Assembly: GCA_963779845.1 (NCBI GenBank)
Contig: CAVZZV010000002.1
Span: forward strand, 186,001 to 250,000
Direction: 5' to 3'
DNA: 64,000 nucleotides
DNA from: CAVZZV01 sp963779845
GTDB taxonomy: Bacteria > Bacteroidota > Bacteroidia > Bacteroidales > GCA-2748055
A model generated the notes under the pieces. It was not told the DNA's origin, did not search any database, and saw nothing but the letters and a program-made list of their open reading frames with translations. The translations under genes and the position numbers were made by a program. Within the stretch, counting starts at the first letter, position 1. Each line of letters begins with the position of its first letter. Positions 51,547-60,309 of the stretch are shown here, in pieces.

Positions 51547-51636
51547 CATTTACTTCAGGTATTGTTTAGGTGATGCTTTTCTAACGTTTTTTGTAAGTTG
51601 CCCCATCGCTTATTACAAAAATTCATTGCGGGTTAT

Positions 51637-52731
51637 TTATAGTTTAAGCCTTACCAAAATCGGATAGTGGTCTGAAAGCTTTGCTTCCACCTTTTCAAAT
51701 TCCATGGCCGTGAATTCTTTGCTGTAAAATATATAATCGATGCGGAAAGGAGGCCATCCCAGATAGGTGGTGCCTAAACCCTTCCCGGCAGTTACGAAGG
51801 CGTCATTGAGGTCCCGACGCATTTTACGGTAGGTATAGGATACGGGGGTGTCGTTAAAATCACCGCAGACAATTACAGGGAATGGAGAGGTGGATATATG
51901 CTCGCTTACCCTCTCGGCTTGCTTGCTCCGTGTGATAAATGCCTTTTTGATCTTTCCTGAAATTTCCTGTATTTCCCTCATCTGTTGTTCGTTGTATTTC
52001 AATTTCAGACTATCGATAAAGGCATAATTGTTGGATTTAAGCTTTATAGACTGCAGGTGATTGTTGTATACTCTGATTAGGTTTCCGTTAATGTCAATAT
52101 CGGTAAAGATGGCCAGGTTTCCGGAATTTTCGAACTGGATTTTCCCCTTCTCTTTTATGGGAAACCTGCTAAAAGTAGCGATCCCATAGCCTGTATTCTT
52201 TCCTGTCTGATAGGAATAGTGCACATGCTGATAAGGGGTTTCACGGAATAGGTTTGAAATCCGTTCAGGCGAAAATTCAGAATTTCTTCCGGTGTAAAAC
52301 TCCTGAAGGCATATAATGTCCGGATGTTCACTACGGATAAAATTGAAAATCCCTTTATTGGTGTTTGGGTCGTTCAACCAATCGTATAGGTTGAAAGCCC
52401 TGACATTGTATGACAAAACTTTTAAATCCTGACCTGTAGTCTGTTCCCCGGTGAGGTTTGCAGATTTTTGAAATATAGGGATATAATTGTTGATATGGTA
52501 AATTCCGGCAAGTATGGATATTAACGAAATAAATATGGCCCTTTTCCAGCGGAACAACCAGTAAACGACAAAAATCAGGTTCAAAATAAGGATGTAGGGA
52601 AAGGCCAGTCCGAAAAAAGCAACTGGCCAAAAGACCGAGGGAGAGATAAACGGGGCCAGGTATGCAAGCAGAAGGGAAACTGCCAGGAGAATATTAAAAG
52701 AGACGACGATATGGTGCAGGATTTTCCTCAC
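51637..52731 (-). CDS. membrane-anchored endonuclease/exonuclease/phosphatase family protein
   Basis: 364 residues: three hydrophobic helices in residues 5-90, then an EEP-fold hydrolase (YNVRAFNLYDW; IICLQEFYTG; VIVCGDFNDTP; final SDHYPILVRL with the catalytic Asp-His). Its target, whether phospholipid, nucleic acid or inositol phosphate, cannot be told from sequence. It heads toward a minus-strand run with two rhomboids and mutL; the gap to the next upstream gene is 11 bases, so an operon is likely. Confidence 0.88.
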   Translation of the reverse strand: MRKILHHIVVSFNILLAVSLLLAYLAPFISPSVFWPVAFFGLAFPYILILNLIFVVYWLFRWKRAIFISLISILAGIYHINNYIPIFQKSANLTGEQTTGQDLKVLSYNVRAFNLYDWLNDPNTNKGIFNFIRSEHPDIICLQEFYTGRNSEFSPERISNLFRETPYQHVHYSYQTGKNTGYGIATFSRFPIKEKGKIQFENSGNLAIFTDIDINGNLIRVYNNHLQSIKLKSNNYAFIDSLKLKYNEQQMREIQEISGKIKKAFITRSKQAERVSEHISTSPFPVIVCGDFNDTPVSYTYRKMRRDLNDAFVTAGKGLGTTYLGWPPFRIDYIFYSKEFTAMEFEKVEAKLSDHYPILVRLKL

Positions 52732-52742
52732 TGGTTCTGTTT

Positions 52743-53621
52743 TTATTTGCCCATCCGGAAGAGAATCTCTTTTTCCCTGGAAGTCAGGGTATCGTAACCC
52801 TTTTTTGATATTTTATCGAGAATTTCATCAATTTCCTTTTGATTTTCCACTTTTGCTTTATTGTATTCCATGTCTGAGGCCGGTTTTTTATAGGTGACCC
52901 TCATTTTTCGCCGGGGTTGGAATGAAAAGCTAAGTTTACTCAAAAACCTGGAAAAGCCCATGGTTATGTCTTTCCCCTTGTTATACCTAAGGGTAAAAAG
53001 GTATCCGAAAGCAGCCCCTCCGATGTGTGCAATTTTGCCTCCTGTATTTACGGATATATCTACCAGTGAGGAAAGCACGAAAGCTACCAGGGCTACATAG
53101 ATAATTTTTACAGGCCCCAAAAAAACTACGTATATCTTGTAGTCCGGCGCAAGGGTAGCGGCGGCAATAACGATGGCCATAATTGAGGCGGATGCCCCGA
53201 TCGCAATGGGCGCGGACAATTCATTCTTTAATCCCGGAAAAATGTTATAGGAAACGATATAGAGTGCGGCCCCCGCGATTCCTCCAAGAAGGTAGACACT
53301 AAGTAATTGTTTCTGGTTAAGGAAGGTAAGAAAAATCTTGCCAAACCAGTAGAGCCAAAGGATATTGAACAGGATATGAAAGAAGTCCTTATGCACGAAC
53401 ATATAGCTCAGGATGGTCCATGGTTTCCGTATCAGTTCCGGAAGTTCCCAGGGGACCCCAAGCCATGAGATGAAGGGGAATAAATATTCCTTCGCGTTAA
53501 ACAGCAGAAGGAAGATATGAACCAACTGAATCACCAGGAATACGGCAATGTTGATGTAGATGAGCCTGGTTAAGGTATTACCGTTTTTGAAAGAGGATTT
53601 TATTTCTTCCGTAATTTTCAT
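52743..53621 (-). CDS. rhomboid family intramembrane serine protease
   Basis: 292 residues with six hydrophobic helices and a cytoplasmic C-terminal tail. Catalytic serine lies in IGASASIMAIVIA and histidine in AHIGGAAFGYLFTL. The usual GxSG is GASAS, a mild variation. The tail is basic then rich in Lys/Glu (DEILDKISKKGYDTLTSREK), a short segment found on several Bacteroidota rhomboids. It lies 7 bases from a second rhomboid gene. Substrates unknown. Confidence 0.9.
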   Translation of the reverse strand: MKITEEIKSSFKNGNTLTRLIYINIAVFLVIQLVHIFLLLFNAKEYLFPFISWLGVPWELPELIRKPWTILSYMFVHKDFFHILFNILWLYWFGKIFLTFLNQKQLLSVYLLGGIAGAALYIVSYNIFPGLKNELSAPIAIGASASIMAIVIAAATLAPDYKIYVVFLGPVKIIYVALVAFVLSSLVDISVNTGGKIAHIGGAAFGYLFTLRYNKGKDITMGFSRFLSKLSFSFQPRRKMRVTYKKPASDMEYNKAKVENQKEIDEILDKISKKGYDTLTSREKEILFRMGK

Positions 53622-53628
53622 CCCTGGA

Positions 53629-54354
53629 TCAATAAAAGGTGTTGCGGTTCTTTCCCCACATTTTAATCATGATAAAACCAAAAAGCATTCCGCCGAGATG
53701 AGCGAAATGGGCAATATTACTCCCCGGTTGGGTAAGGCCCAGGTAAAGCTCCAAAGCTCCGTAGCCGATAACGAAGTATTTTGCCTTTATGGGGATTGGA
53801 GGAAAAAGCAGAATTAACCGGGTATTTGGGAAAAGCATGCCGAAGGCAAGCAATACGCCAAATACGGCCCCTGAGGCCCCAACCGTGGGAACGCCGAGGC
53901 TTATTCCAAGCTGATTTCCTTTGGCAAGCATTGATTCAATCATTGGAGCGGTAATTTCGCTGACCCCATTGACAGCTTTAAAATCTGCTACTGCTCCATG
54001 CAGTTGAAAATACATTACCAGCATATGAAGGAAGGCCGCTCCCAGACCGGTAATCATATAATAAATGAAAAACCGCCTGCTTCCCCAAACTGTTTCAAGC
54101 ACCTTCCCGAACATCCACAGGGCAAACATATTAAAGAACAGATGGCCTATACCGCCATGCATAAACATATGGGTAATGATCTGGTACGGCTTGAAATAGG
54201 GGGATTCAAAATAGTATAAGCCCAGGATCCTGTTCAGGTTTAAATTGAAAGTCGCCCCAATGGCATAATAGCCCACGAGCATCAGGGCGTTAATAATGAT
54301 AAGGTTTTTAACTACAGGTGGGGTATTTCCTGTCCTCCCAAAGTATGTATTCAT
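53629..54354 (-). CDS. rhomboid family intramembrane serine protease (second copy)
   Basis: 241 residues, the minimal six-helix rhomboid. Conserved parts are IITHMFMHGGIGHLFFNMFA, GASGAVFGVLLAFG with the catalytic Ser, and HFAHLGGMLFGFIMI with His. It starts one base after the mutL stop and ends 7 bases before the other rhomboid, so the three are probably translated from one transcript. Confidence 0.93.
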   Translation of the reverse strand: MNTYFGRTGNTPPVVKNLIIINALMLVGYYAIGATFNLNLNRILGLYYFESPYFKPYQIITHMFMHGGIGHLFFNMFALWMFGKVLETVWGSRRFFIYYMITGLGAAFLHMLVMYFQLHGAVADFKAVNGVSEITAPMIESMLAKGNQLGISLGVPTVGASGAVFGVLLAFGMLFPNTRLILLFPPIPIKAKYFVIGYGALELYLGLTQPGSNIAHFAHLGGMLFGFIMIKMWGKNRNTFY

Positions 54355-54355
54355 T

Positions 54356-56161
54356 TTACTTTAACAATTTGTCCATTTCATCCGAGCCCAAAATTCCCAG
54401 GATCGGTTTTCCTGAAGGGGAATATCGGGGATTCGAGCATGCAAAAAGCGTATCAACCATCTCGCGCATCTCTTCCATTTCCAGAGTTTTCCCGTAGGGA
54501 ATTGCCGAAGCTTTCGCGATCGACCCGGCTATCTTTTCAATGACATCTGTCTCTGGCGATGACTGAAGAGTTTTGAAATTCTCCAACATTTGTTCCAGAA
54601 ATGATTTCAGATCGGAAAATCTCACATACTCTGGAATCCCGTTCACAATCAAGGTGTTATTTCCGAATTCACGAATATCAAATCCAAGTTTGTTGATTTC
54701 TTCCAGAAGTTCAACAAAGGTAACGAAATCGGAATGATTTAGTTCAATTGTTTCAGGAAAGAGCGTTTGCTGGGCCACAGGGCGCTTATTCCGTATGTTC
54801 AGAAGGTTTTGCTCGTAAAGCACCCTTTCGTGGGCTCGCTTCTGATCTATTATCATGAGTCCCGATTTAACAGGGGTCAGGATATATTTCCCCTTATACT
54901 GCATAAAACGTGTGTACTCGGAAAAATTCTCCCTGGTTTTGGCTTCGTCCTGTTGGTTTTTGGTACCGGTTAAATCATGGTTATACAACCTTTCCCAATG
55001 GGAAAGGGTGCTATTTTTAGAGTGGTATACTCCGGAATCTTTTTTCCCCTCTTTATCAAAAGGATTGAATCCGTGATCCACTTCAATAACCGGGGTCCTG
55101 AATTCAGTATCTTTCCGAAGTACCGGAATACTGATCAGCCCTTCATTATCGAAATCTATCGACGGGCTAAGGTTATTTTTCCCTATCGATTCGCGGACGG
55201 CGGCATGCAGGATTTTCCAGATTATCTGCTCATCTTCAAATTTTACCTCCGTTTTGGTTGGATGAATATTAATATCGATTTTATCAGGGTTCAGATCGAA
55301 AAAGATAAAATAGGAGGGTATGCTGTCTGCCGGAATGATGTTTTCAAAGGCCTTTAACACGGCCCTGTGAAAATAGGGATGACGGATGTACCGTCCATTG
55401 GCGAAGAAAAACTGTTCACCGGATTTTTTTCTGGCGTATTCCGGTTTTGTAATAAAACCTTTGATTTTAAGCAGGGTTGTTTCGGTATCCACCGGAATAA
55501 GGTATTGATTGATATTTTTTCCGAAAATTGAAAGTAAACGCTGCCTTGAATTTGTTTGGGGAAGGGCAAGCATTTGGGTATCGTTATGGTACAGGGACAT
55601 TTCCACCTCCGGATGTGCAATGGCCAGATGGTTGAATTCATTAATCAAATGCCTGAGTTCCACAGAATCGGATTTTAAAAATTTCCTTCTTCCTGGAACA
55701 TTATAGAACAGGTTTTTAACCATGAAATTGCTTCCGGCACCGCAGGCAACCGGTTCGTTTGAAGTGATTTCTGAACCGCTGATTAGAATAGTTGTTCCCA
55801 GTTCATCCTCCCTCCTCCGGGTTTTGAGGTTGACCTCGGCAATGGCGGCGATAGAGGCAAGGGCTTCTCCCCGAAAACCTTTGGTGCGTATGGAAAATAA
55901 ATCTGCAGCCGATTTGATTTTTGATGTGGCGTGCCGTTCCCAGCAAAGCCGTGCATCTGTTCCCGACATTCCGCATCCATTATCGATTATCTGGATAAGG
56001 GTTTTCCCCGCATCCTTCACGTTAACGGTGATTGAACCGGCCCCGGAATCGATAGCATTTTCCATGAGCTCCTTTACGACCGAAGCGGGTCGCTGAACTA
56101 CCTCGCCGGCCGCAATTTGATTGGCTACTGAATCGGGAAGCAAATGAATAATTCCAACCAT
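54356..56161 (-). CDS. mutL: DNA mismatch repair protein MutL
   Basis: 601 residues. The N-terminal GHKL ATPase has ELMENAIDSGAGSITV, IIDNGCGMSG and RTKGFRGEALASIA. The C-terminal dimerisation/endonuclease domain has IDQKRAHERVLYEQN, where DQHA is altered to DQKR while both Glu positions are kept, and RYSPSGKPILGILG, where many nicking MutLs have CPHGRP. It may thus have weak or no nicking activity (inference). Operon with rhomboids downstream and the small membrane protein upstream, 2 bases away. Confidence 0.96.
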   Translation of the reverse strand: MVGIIHLLPDSVANQIAAGEVVQRPASVVKELMENAIDSGAGSITVNVKDAGKTLIQIIDNGCGMSGTDARLCWERHATSKIKSAADLFSIRTKGFRGEALASIAAIAEVNLKTRRREDELGTTILISGSEITSNEPVACGAGSNFMVKNLFYNVPGRRKFLKSDSVELRHLINEFNHLAIAHPEVEMSLYHNDTQMLALPQTNSRQRLLSIFGKNINQYLIPVDTETTLLKIKGFITKPEYARKKSGEQFFFANGRYIRHPYFHRAVLKAFENIIPADSIPSYFIFFDLNPDKIDINIHPTKTEVKFEDEQIIWKILHAAVRESIGKNNLSPSIDFDNEGLISIPVLRKDTEFRTPVIEVDHGFNPFDKEGKKDSGVYHSKNSTLSHWERLYNHDLTGTKNQQDEAKTRENFSEYTRFMQYKGKYILTPVKSGLMIIDQKRAHERVLYEQNLLNIRNKRPVAQQTLFPETIELNHSDFVTFVELLEEINKLGFDIREFGNNTLIVNGIPEYVRFSDLKSFLEQMLENFKTLQSSPETDVIEKIAGSIAKASAIPYGKTLEMEEMREMVDTLFACSNPRYSPSGKPILGILGSDEMDKLLK

Positions 56162-56163
56162 GT

Positions 56164-56448
56164 TTATCTAAAAAGGATCATCCAGGCAACGAAAAACAGA
56201 AAAATAATGATCAGTACCAGACGTACATTGGATTGCCTGTTTACTTTGGTATTCCTGAACCTTACCGATTTCATTGAACCACGTCTGATAGCTGGTCTGT
56301 AGCCATTACCGGGTTCCTCTTTTATTCCCAGATCAGAGGCTATTGCCCTGTTTCGTTCTTCTCTTTCCTCTTTCGCCGGATCGTAGTAAAGAGGTTGATA
56401 ATCAAATCGTTTATGTTTCGGTAATTTAAAAAACCTTGGTATTGCCAT
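56164..56448 (-). CDS. small conserved membrane protein upstream of mutL
   Basis: About 94 residues from MAIPRFFKLPKHKRFDYQPL, with a charged middle (YDPAKEEREERNRAIASDLG) and one C-terminal membrane helix (VRLVLIIIFLFFVAWMILF). This family sits beside mutL in many Bacteroidota and is sometimes mislabelled riboflavin synthase beta, which the sequence does not support. I prefer the start at 56448; a longer frame adds eight residues (MTNKSANA). Confidence 0.8.
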   Translation of the reverse strand: MAIPRFFKLPKHKRFDYQPLYYDPAKEEREERNRAIASDLGIKEEPGNGYRPAIRRGSMKSVRFRNTKVNRQSNVRLVLIIIFLFFVAWMILFR

Positions 56449-56529
56449 CGCGTTTGCGCTTTTATTTGTCAAAGGTATTAATAATATTTATTCTTTCCTT
56501 TCTGTTTGCCAATAGGTCTCAGTAAGCCA

Positions 56530-57345
56530 TCATCCTAGTGGGGAACCACAATTGCTGCAGTATTTCGCATCGGGGGCATTCTTCGTTTCAGGGCAATTTG
56601 CACAGGGAGAGGCAGGGAGAGGCTCTCGCTCCACTTGGGAGCGGGTAAACTCAGCCGTTACGATCCCCGTAGGGACTGCTATTATGGCATATCCCATGAT
56701 CATTACCAGTGCAGAGATGAATTTTCCCAATCCGGTGTGAGGGGTAAGGTCACCGTAACCGACCGTGGTAAGGGTTACTATTGCCCAGTATATGCTGTCC
56801 GGAATAGTTTCAAACCCACCTTGCGGCCCTTCCACAAGATACATGAGGGTGCCGATAATGATCACAATCATCAGTACCGCAAAAAGAAAAACGGAGATTT
56901 TGACCCTGCTGGCCCGTAAAGCCTGTTGGATCATTTGTCCCTCATTGGTGTAGCGGGTTAGTTTCATGATCCTGAATACCCGTAAAAGACGCAGGGCCCG
57001 GATGACCATCAAGCCCTGAGCCCCCGTAAAAATAAGAGACAAATAGGTCGGGATGACCGACAGGAAATCTATCAGGCCGTAAAAACTTAGTATATAACTC
57101 CAGGGTTTACCGACAATACTAATCCGGAGAAAATATTCCAGGCTGAAAACGATGGTAATTGTCCATTCGGCGATCCTGAGAATATTTCCGTAACGATCAT
57201 GGTATCGGGGCACACTTTCGAGGATAACAAGGATGACACTTAAAAGTATAACAATCAGCAGGACAATATCGAAGGCCCTCCCTCCCCCGGTATCCGATTT
57301 AAAAATTATTCTGTAAAGTTTTTCTTTTAACCCTATCTTTGCCAT
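56530..57345 (-). CDS. voltage-gated-type potassium channel with C-terminal zinc ribbon
   Basis: 271-residue ion channel. Six hydrophobic helices, an S4-like segment (RALRLLRVFRIMKLTRY) and a pore loop with selectivity filter TLTTVGYGDLTP near residue 190. The C-terminus is unusual: CANCPETKNAPDAKYCSNCGSP forms a four-cysteine zinc ribbon after a basic linker. The ribbon may sense metal or redox state (inference). Single gene, divergent from gmhA. Confidence 0.9.
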   Translation of the reverse strand: MAKIGLKEKLYRIIFKSDTGGGRAFDIVLLIVILLSVILVILESVPRYHDRYGNILRIAEWTITIVFSLEYFLRISIVGKPWSYILSFYGLIDFLSVIPTYLSLIFTGAQGLMVIRALRLLRVFRIMKLTRYTNEGQMIQQALRASRVKISVFLFAVLMIVIIIGTLMYLVEGPQGGFETIPDSIYWAIVTLTTVGYGDLTPHTGLGKFISALVMIMGYAIIAVPTGIVTAEFTRSQVEREPLPASPCANCPETKNAPDAKYCSNCGSPLG

Positions 57346-57435
57346 GCTGCAAATTTATTTTATTTTCCGGATTGAAAAAATTTATGGAAATTTGTTGTTT
57401 AACACCACGGGGTGCATAAAGTTGAACCTTAAATC

Positions 57436-58002
57436 ATGGAAATTATAACAAACAGCCTGGCCGAGGCACAAAGAGTGCTTTCAGCATTTATAAAGGATGA
57501 AGGGAACATTAAATCCATAGCAGAAGCCGGATCTCTCTTATCCTCAGTATTAAAAAGCGGGCATAAAATTATCTCATTTGGCAACGGGGGATCCATGAGC
57601 GATGCTATTCATTTTGCTGAAGAACTATCGGGCCTTTTCAGGGATGAACGCCCCGCCCTGGCTGCCATGGCTATTTCCGATTCCGCCCATATTACCTGTA
57701 CTGCCAATGACTATGGCTTCGATTCCATCTTCTCAAGGTATATCGAAGCACTCGGGCAGGAAGGGGATGCCGTTTTGGTCCTGTCCACCTCTGGGAATTC
57801 GCCGAATGTGGTGAAAGGGGCAGAGGCTGCCCGATTGAAAAAGATGAAGGTGATCGCCCTCACCGGCCGGGATGGGGGTAAACTCGCAGGACTTGCCGAT
57901 GTCCATATCAATGTTCCCCATTTTGGATATTCAGACCGAATACAGGAGATCCATATTAAGGTGATCCATATCCTGATTGAATATATTGAAAAGGCTATGT
58001 GA
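57436..58002 (+). CDS. gmhA: D-sedoheptulose 7-phosphate isomerase (SIS domain)
   Basis: 188 residues. Makes D-glycero-D-manno-heptose 7-phosphate, first step of ADP-heptose synthesis for lipopolysaccharide. The SIS domain has ISFGNGGSMSDAIHFAEELSG, VLSTSGNSPNVVKGAEAARL and a C-terminal HIKVIHILIEYIE. The His and Asp ligands common in GmhA are in place (DAIHFAEEL and IHIKVIH). Other SIS isomerases are less likely given length and motif. Confidence 0.9.
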   Translation: MEIITNSLAEAQRVLSAFIKDEGNIKSIAEAGSLLSSVLKSGHKIISFGNGGSMSDAIHFAEELSGLFRDERPALAAMAISDSAHITCTANDYGFDSIFSRYIEALGQEGDAVLVLSTSGNSPNVVKGAEAARLKKMKVIALTGRDGGKLAGLADVHINVPHFGYSDRIQEIHIKVIHILIEYIEKAM

Positions 58003-58089
58003 ATAACGTTTTTCATTTAATTCTCCATTCCCCAGACATAGATTTCCACTCTTTTTGCATTAAGGGATAAACATCCCAAATGTTGCAAG

Positions 58090-59628
58090 ATGCTGATTAA
58101 AGCTTTTGGTTCGTCGGTACACGGGATTGAGGCAGCCACCATCACGGTGGAAGTGAATATTAGCCGTGGTGCCAGGTTTTTTATCGTGGGACTTGCCGAT
58201 AATGCCATTAAGGAAAGCCAGCAAAGGATCGAATCCGCTTTTAACAATAATGCCTTTCACTGGCCCGGTACGAGGGTGGTGGTGAACATGGCCCCGGCTG
58301 ATGTGCGAAAGGAGGGGGCGGCATACGATCTCCCCCTGGCTATTGGTTTGCTGGCGGCATCGGGACAAATGTCAATGGATAAACTGGGAGAATACGTTCT
58401 CATGGGAGAATTATCCCTCGATGGTGGCCTTCAACGAATCCGGGGAGTGCTCCCCATGGCCATTCGGGCTAAAACTGATGGATTCAAAGGTCTGATCCTG
58501 CCCATGGAAAATGCCAGAGAGGCTGCGGTGGTTGAAGGATTAGATGTGGTGGGGGTGGACAGCCTTCTTGAGGTGGTTGGCTTTTTGAATGGTAATCTGG
58601 GAGTAGAACCGGTGAGGATTGATACCCGGAAGGAATTTCTTGACAGGGTAAATCATTTCGATATCGATTTCTCGGAAGTCAGGGGACAGGAAAATGTGAA
58701 AAGGGCCCTGGAGATAGCTGCCGCTGGAAGTCACAATATAATTATGATTGGTCCGCCTGGGGCCGGCAAAACCATGCTTGCCAAAAGGCTCCCTACCATC
58801 ATTCCACCTTTAACCCTTGAGGAATCACTGGAAACGACTAAAATTCACAGTGTCGCGGGAAAGCTTGGAAAAGAAAATTCTCTGATGACAAGCCGGCCTT
58901 TCAGGCATCCGCACCATACGATTTCAAACATCGCACTTGTTGGGGGAGGAAAATATCCTCAACCCGGGGAAATATCTTTAGCCCACAATGGGGTACTTTT
59001 TCTTGATGAATTGCCGGAATTTAAACGCGAAGTACTGGAAGTTATGCGTCAACCCCTGGAAGAGCGGATGATAAGTATCTCACGAGCGAAATTTGCCGTT
59101 GAATTTCCATCCAGTTTTATGCTAGTGGCAAGCATGAACCCTTGTCCTTGTGGATATTACAACCATCCTGACAAATCCTGCTCATGTAACCCCGGCATGG
59201 TGAAAAAATACCTTAACCGCATCTCGGGACCTCTTATGGACCGAATCGATATTCACATTGAAATCGTTCCGGTCCAGTTCAGGGAGCTGGCTGAAAGCCG
59301 GGAAGCGGAAAAGTCCGGAACAATCCGGCTTCGGGTGATGAAAGCCCGTGACATCCAGTCCGAAAGGTTTGCCGGTATCCCCGCCCTGTACGCCAACGCT
59401 CAGATGAATGGGAAGCTGATAAAAAAGCATTGCCAGTTAAATGAAACCGGGAGAGCCATATTGAAGACTGCTATGGAGAGGCTTGGACTCTCTGCCAGGG
59501 CATACGACAGGATTTTAAAAGTTGCCAGGACCATTGCCGATCTTGGTAATGATGAGGAAATACAGGTTCAGCATATATCGGAAGCAATAAACTACAGAAA
59601 TCTGGACAGGGAGGGATGGGCCGGGTGA
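58090..59628 (+). CDS. YifB family Mg-chelatase-like AAA ATPase
   Basis: 512 residues. N-terminal Lon-protease-like domain (SSVHGIEAATITVEVNISRG), central AAA module with Walker A GPPGAGKTMLAKRLP (near residue 220), FLDELPEFKREVLEVMRQPL and the sensor region NPCPCGYYNHPDKSC, and a C-terminal helical domain (LSARAYDRILKVARTIADL). These ComM/YifB proteins help branch migration during transformation. The stop codon overlaps the left repeat at 59629. Confidence 0.94.
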   Translation: MLIKAFGSSVHGIEAATITVEVNISRGARFFIVGLADNAIKESQQRIESAFNNNAFHWPGTRVVVNMAPADVRKEGAAYDLPLAIGLLAASGQMSMDKLGEYVLMGELSLDGGLQRIRGVLPMAIRAKTDGFKGLILPMENAREAAVVEGLDVVGVDSLLEVVGFLNGNLGVEPVRIDTRKEFLDRVNHFDIDFSEVRGQENVKRALEIAAAGSHNIIMIGPPGAGKTMLAKRLPTIIPPLTLEESLETTKIHSVAGKLGKENSLMTSRPFRHPHHTISNIALVGGGKYPQPGEISLAHNGVLFLDELPEFKREVLEVMRQPLEERMISISRAKFAVEFPSSFMLVASMNPCPCGYYNHPDKSCSCNPGMVKKYLNRISGPLMDRIDIHIEIVPVQFRELAESREAEKSGTIRLRVMKARDIQSERFAGIPALYANAQMNGKLIKKHCQLNETGRAILKTAMERLGLSARAYDRILKVARTIADLGNDEEIQVQHISEAINYRNLDREGWAG

Positions 59629-59930
59629 GTTCGACTACGCTCACTCAGACCGGCACCGCTCCGTCAGACCGGGACCGTTCACTCAGACCGACCGCTCCGT
59701 CAGACCGGGACCGTTCACTCAGACCGACCGCTCCGTCAGACCGGCACCGTTCACTCAGACTGGCACCGCTCCGTCAGACCGGCACCGTTCACTCAGACCG
59801 ACCGCTCACTCAGACCGCACCGCTCCGTCAGACCGGCACCGTTCACTCAGACCGACCGCTCCGTCAGACCGGCACCGCTCACTCAGACCGGCACCGCTCA
59901 CTCAGACCGGCTCCGCTCATAATTGGATTG
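59629..59930 (+). repeat. array of short REP-like repeats beside the GIY-YIG gene
   Basis: About 300 bases composed of alternating units resembling CACTCAGACCGGCACCG and CTCCGTCAGACCGGGACCG, some units shortened (CCGACCG). Copies are near perfect, so expansion is recent. It starts with GTTCGACTACGCTCAC at 59629-59644, an inverted copy of the right flank at 60275-60290. An ORF reading through the array (59616 onward) encodes the same short peptide repeatedly and is not a real N-terminal extension. Confidence 0.8.
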
Positions 59931-59957
59931 AATATTTTAAAATTAAATTATCCGAAA

Positions 59958-60278
59958 ATGAAAAATCTCTACGTTTATATTCTGGAATGTGCTGACGATT
60001 CTTATTATGTAGGAGTTACAAATAATGTTGGGAGAAGATTCATTGAACATTCCTGTGGTTTACATGAGGGTTCATATACCTATAAACGGAGGCCTCTAAA
60101 ACTGGTATATTGCAAACAGTTTGAAAAGCCAATGGAGGCAATAAACTACGAAAAGCAATTAAAAAGATGGACTAAGGTTAAAAAGCTGGCTCTGATAAAC
60201 AATGATATTGATTTATTGCATGATTTGGCAAAGTGTAAGAATGATACAAGTCATCTAAATTATAAGGGGTCAGGGTGA
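59958..60278 (+). CDS. GIY-YIG family endonuclease (UPF0213/URI type)
   Basis: 106 residues: a stand-alone GIY-YIG nuclease domain. The GIY strand is YVYILECADDSYYVGVTNN, the helix has RRFIEHSCGLHEGSYTYKRR and the conserved Glu region is AINYEKQLKRWTKVKK. The start at 59958 lies after the repeat array. The stop codon overlaps the right inverted repeat. Proteins of this family often occur next to such repeats; a link to repeat mobility is possible but unproven. Confidence 0.92.
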   Translation: MKNLYVYILECADDSYYVGVTNNVGRRFIEHSCGLHEGSYTYKRRPLKLVYCKQFEKPMEAINYEKQLKRWTKVKKLALINNDIDLLHDLAKCKNDTSHLNYKGSG

Positions 60279-60290
60279 GCGTAGCCGAAC
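60275..60290 (+). repeat. right inverted repeat flanking the GIY-YIG gene
   Basis: GTGAGCGTAGCCGAAC is the reverse complement of GTTCGACTACGCTCAC at 59629-59644 with one mismatch. Wider bases (GGTCAGG...CCATGACC) form an additional imperfect palindrome. Both copies begin on or next to a TGA stop codon. Confidence 0.75.
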
Positions 60291-60309
60291 CATGACCATA
60301 AACTACAGA

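Noticed and set aside
59629..59930. CRISPR array
   Set aside because: Units abut without unique spacers, lengths vary from about 13 to 19 bases, and no cas gene is near.
59616..59957. N-terminal extension of the GIY-YIG ORF through the repeat array
   Set aside because: The peptide is only the translated repeat; the nuclease domain has its own ATG at 59958 right where family homology starts.
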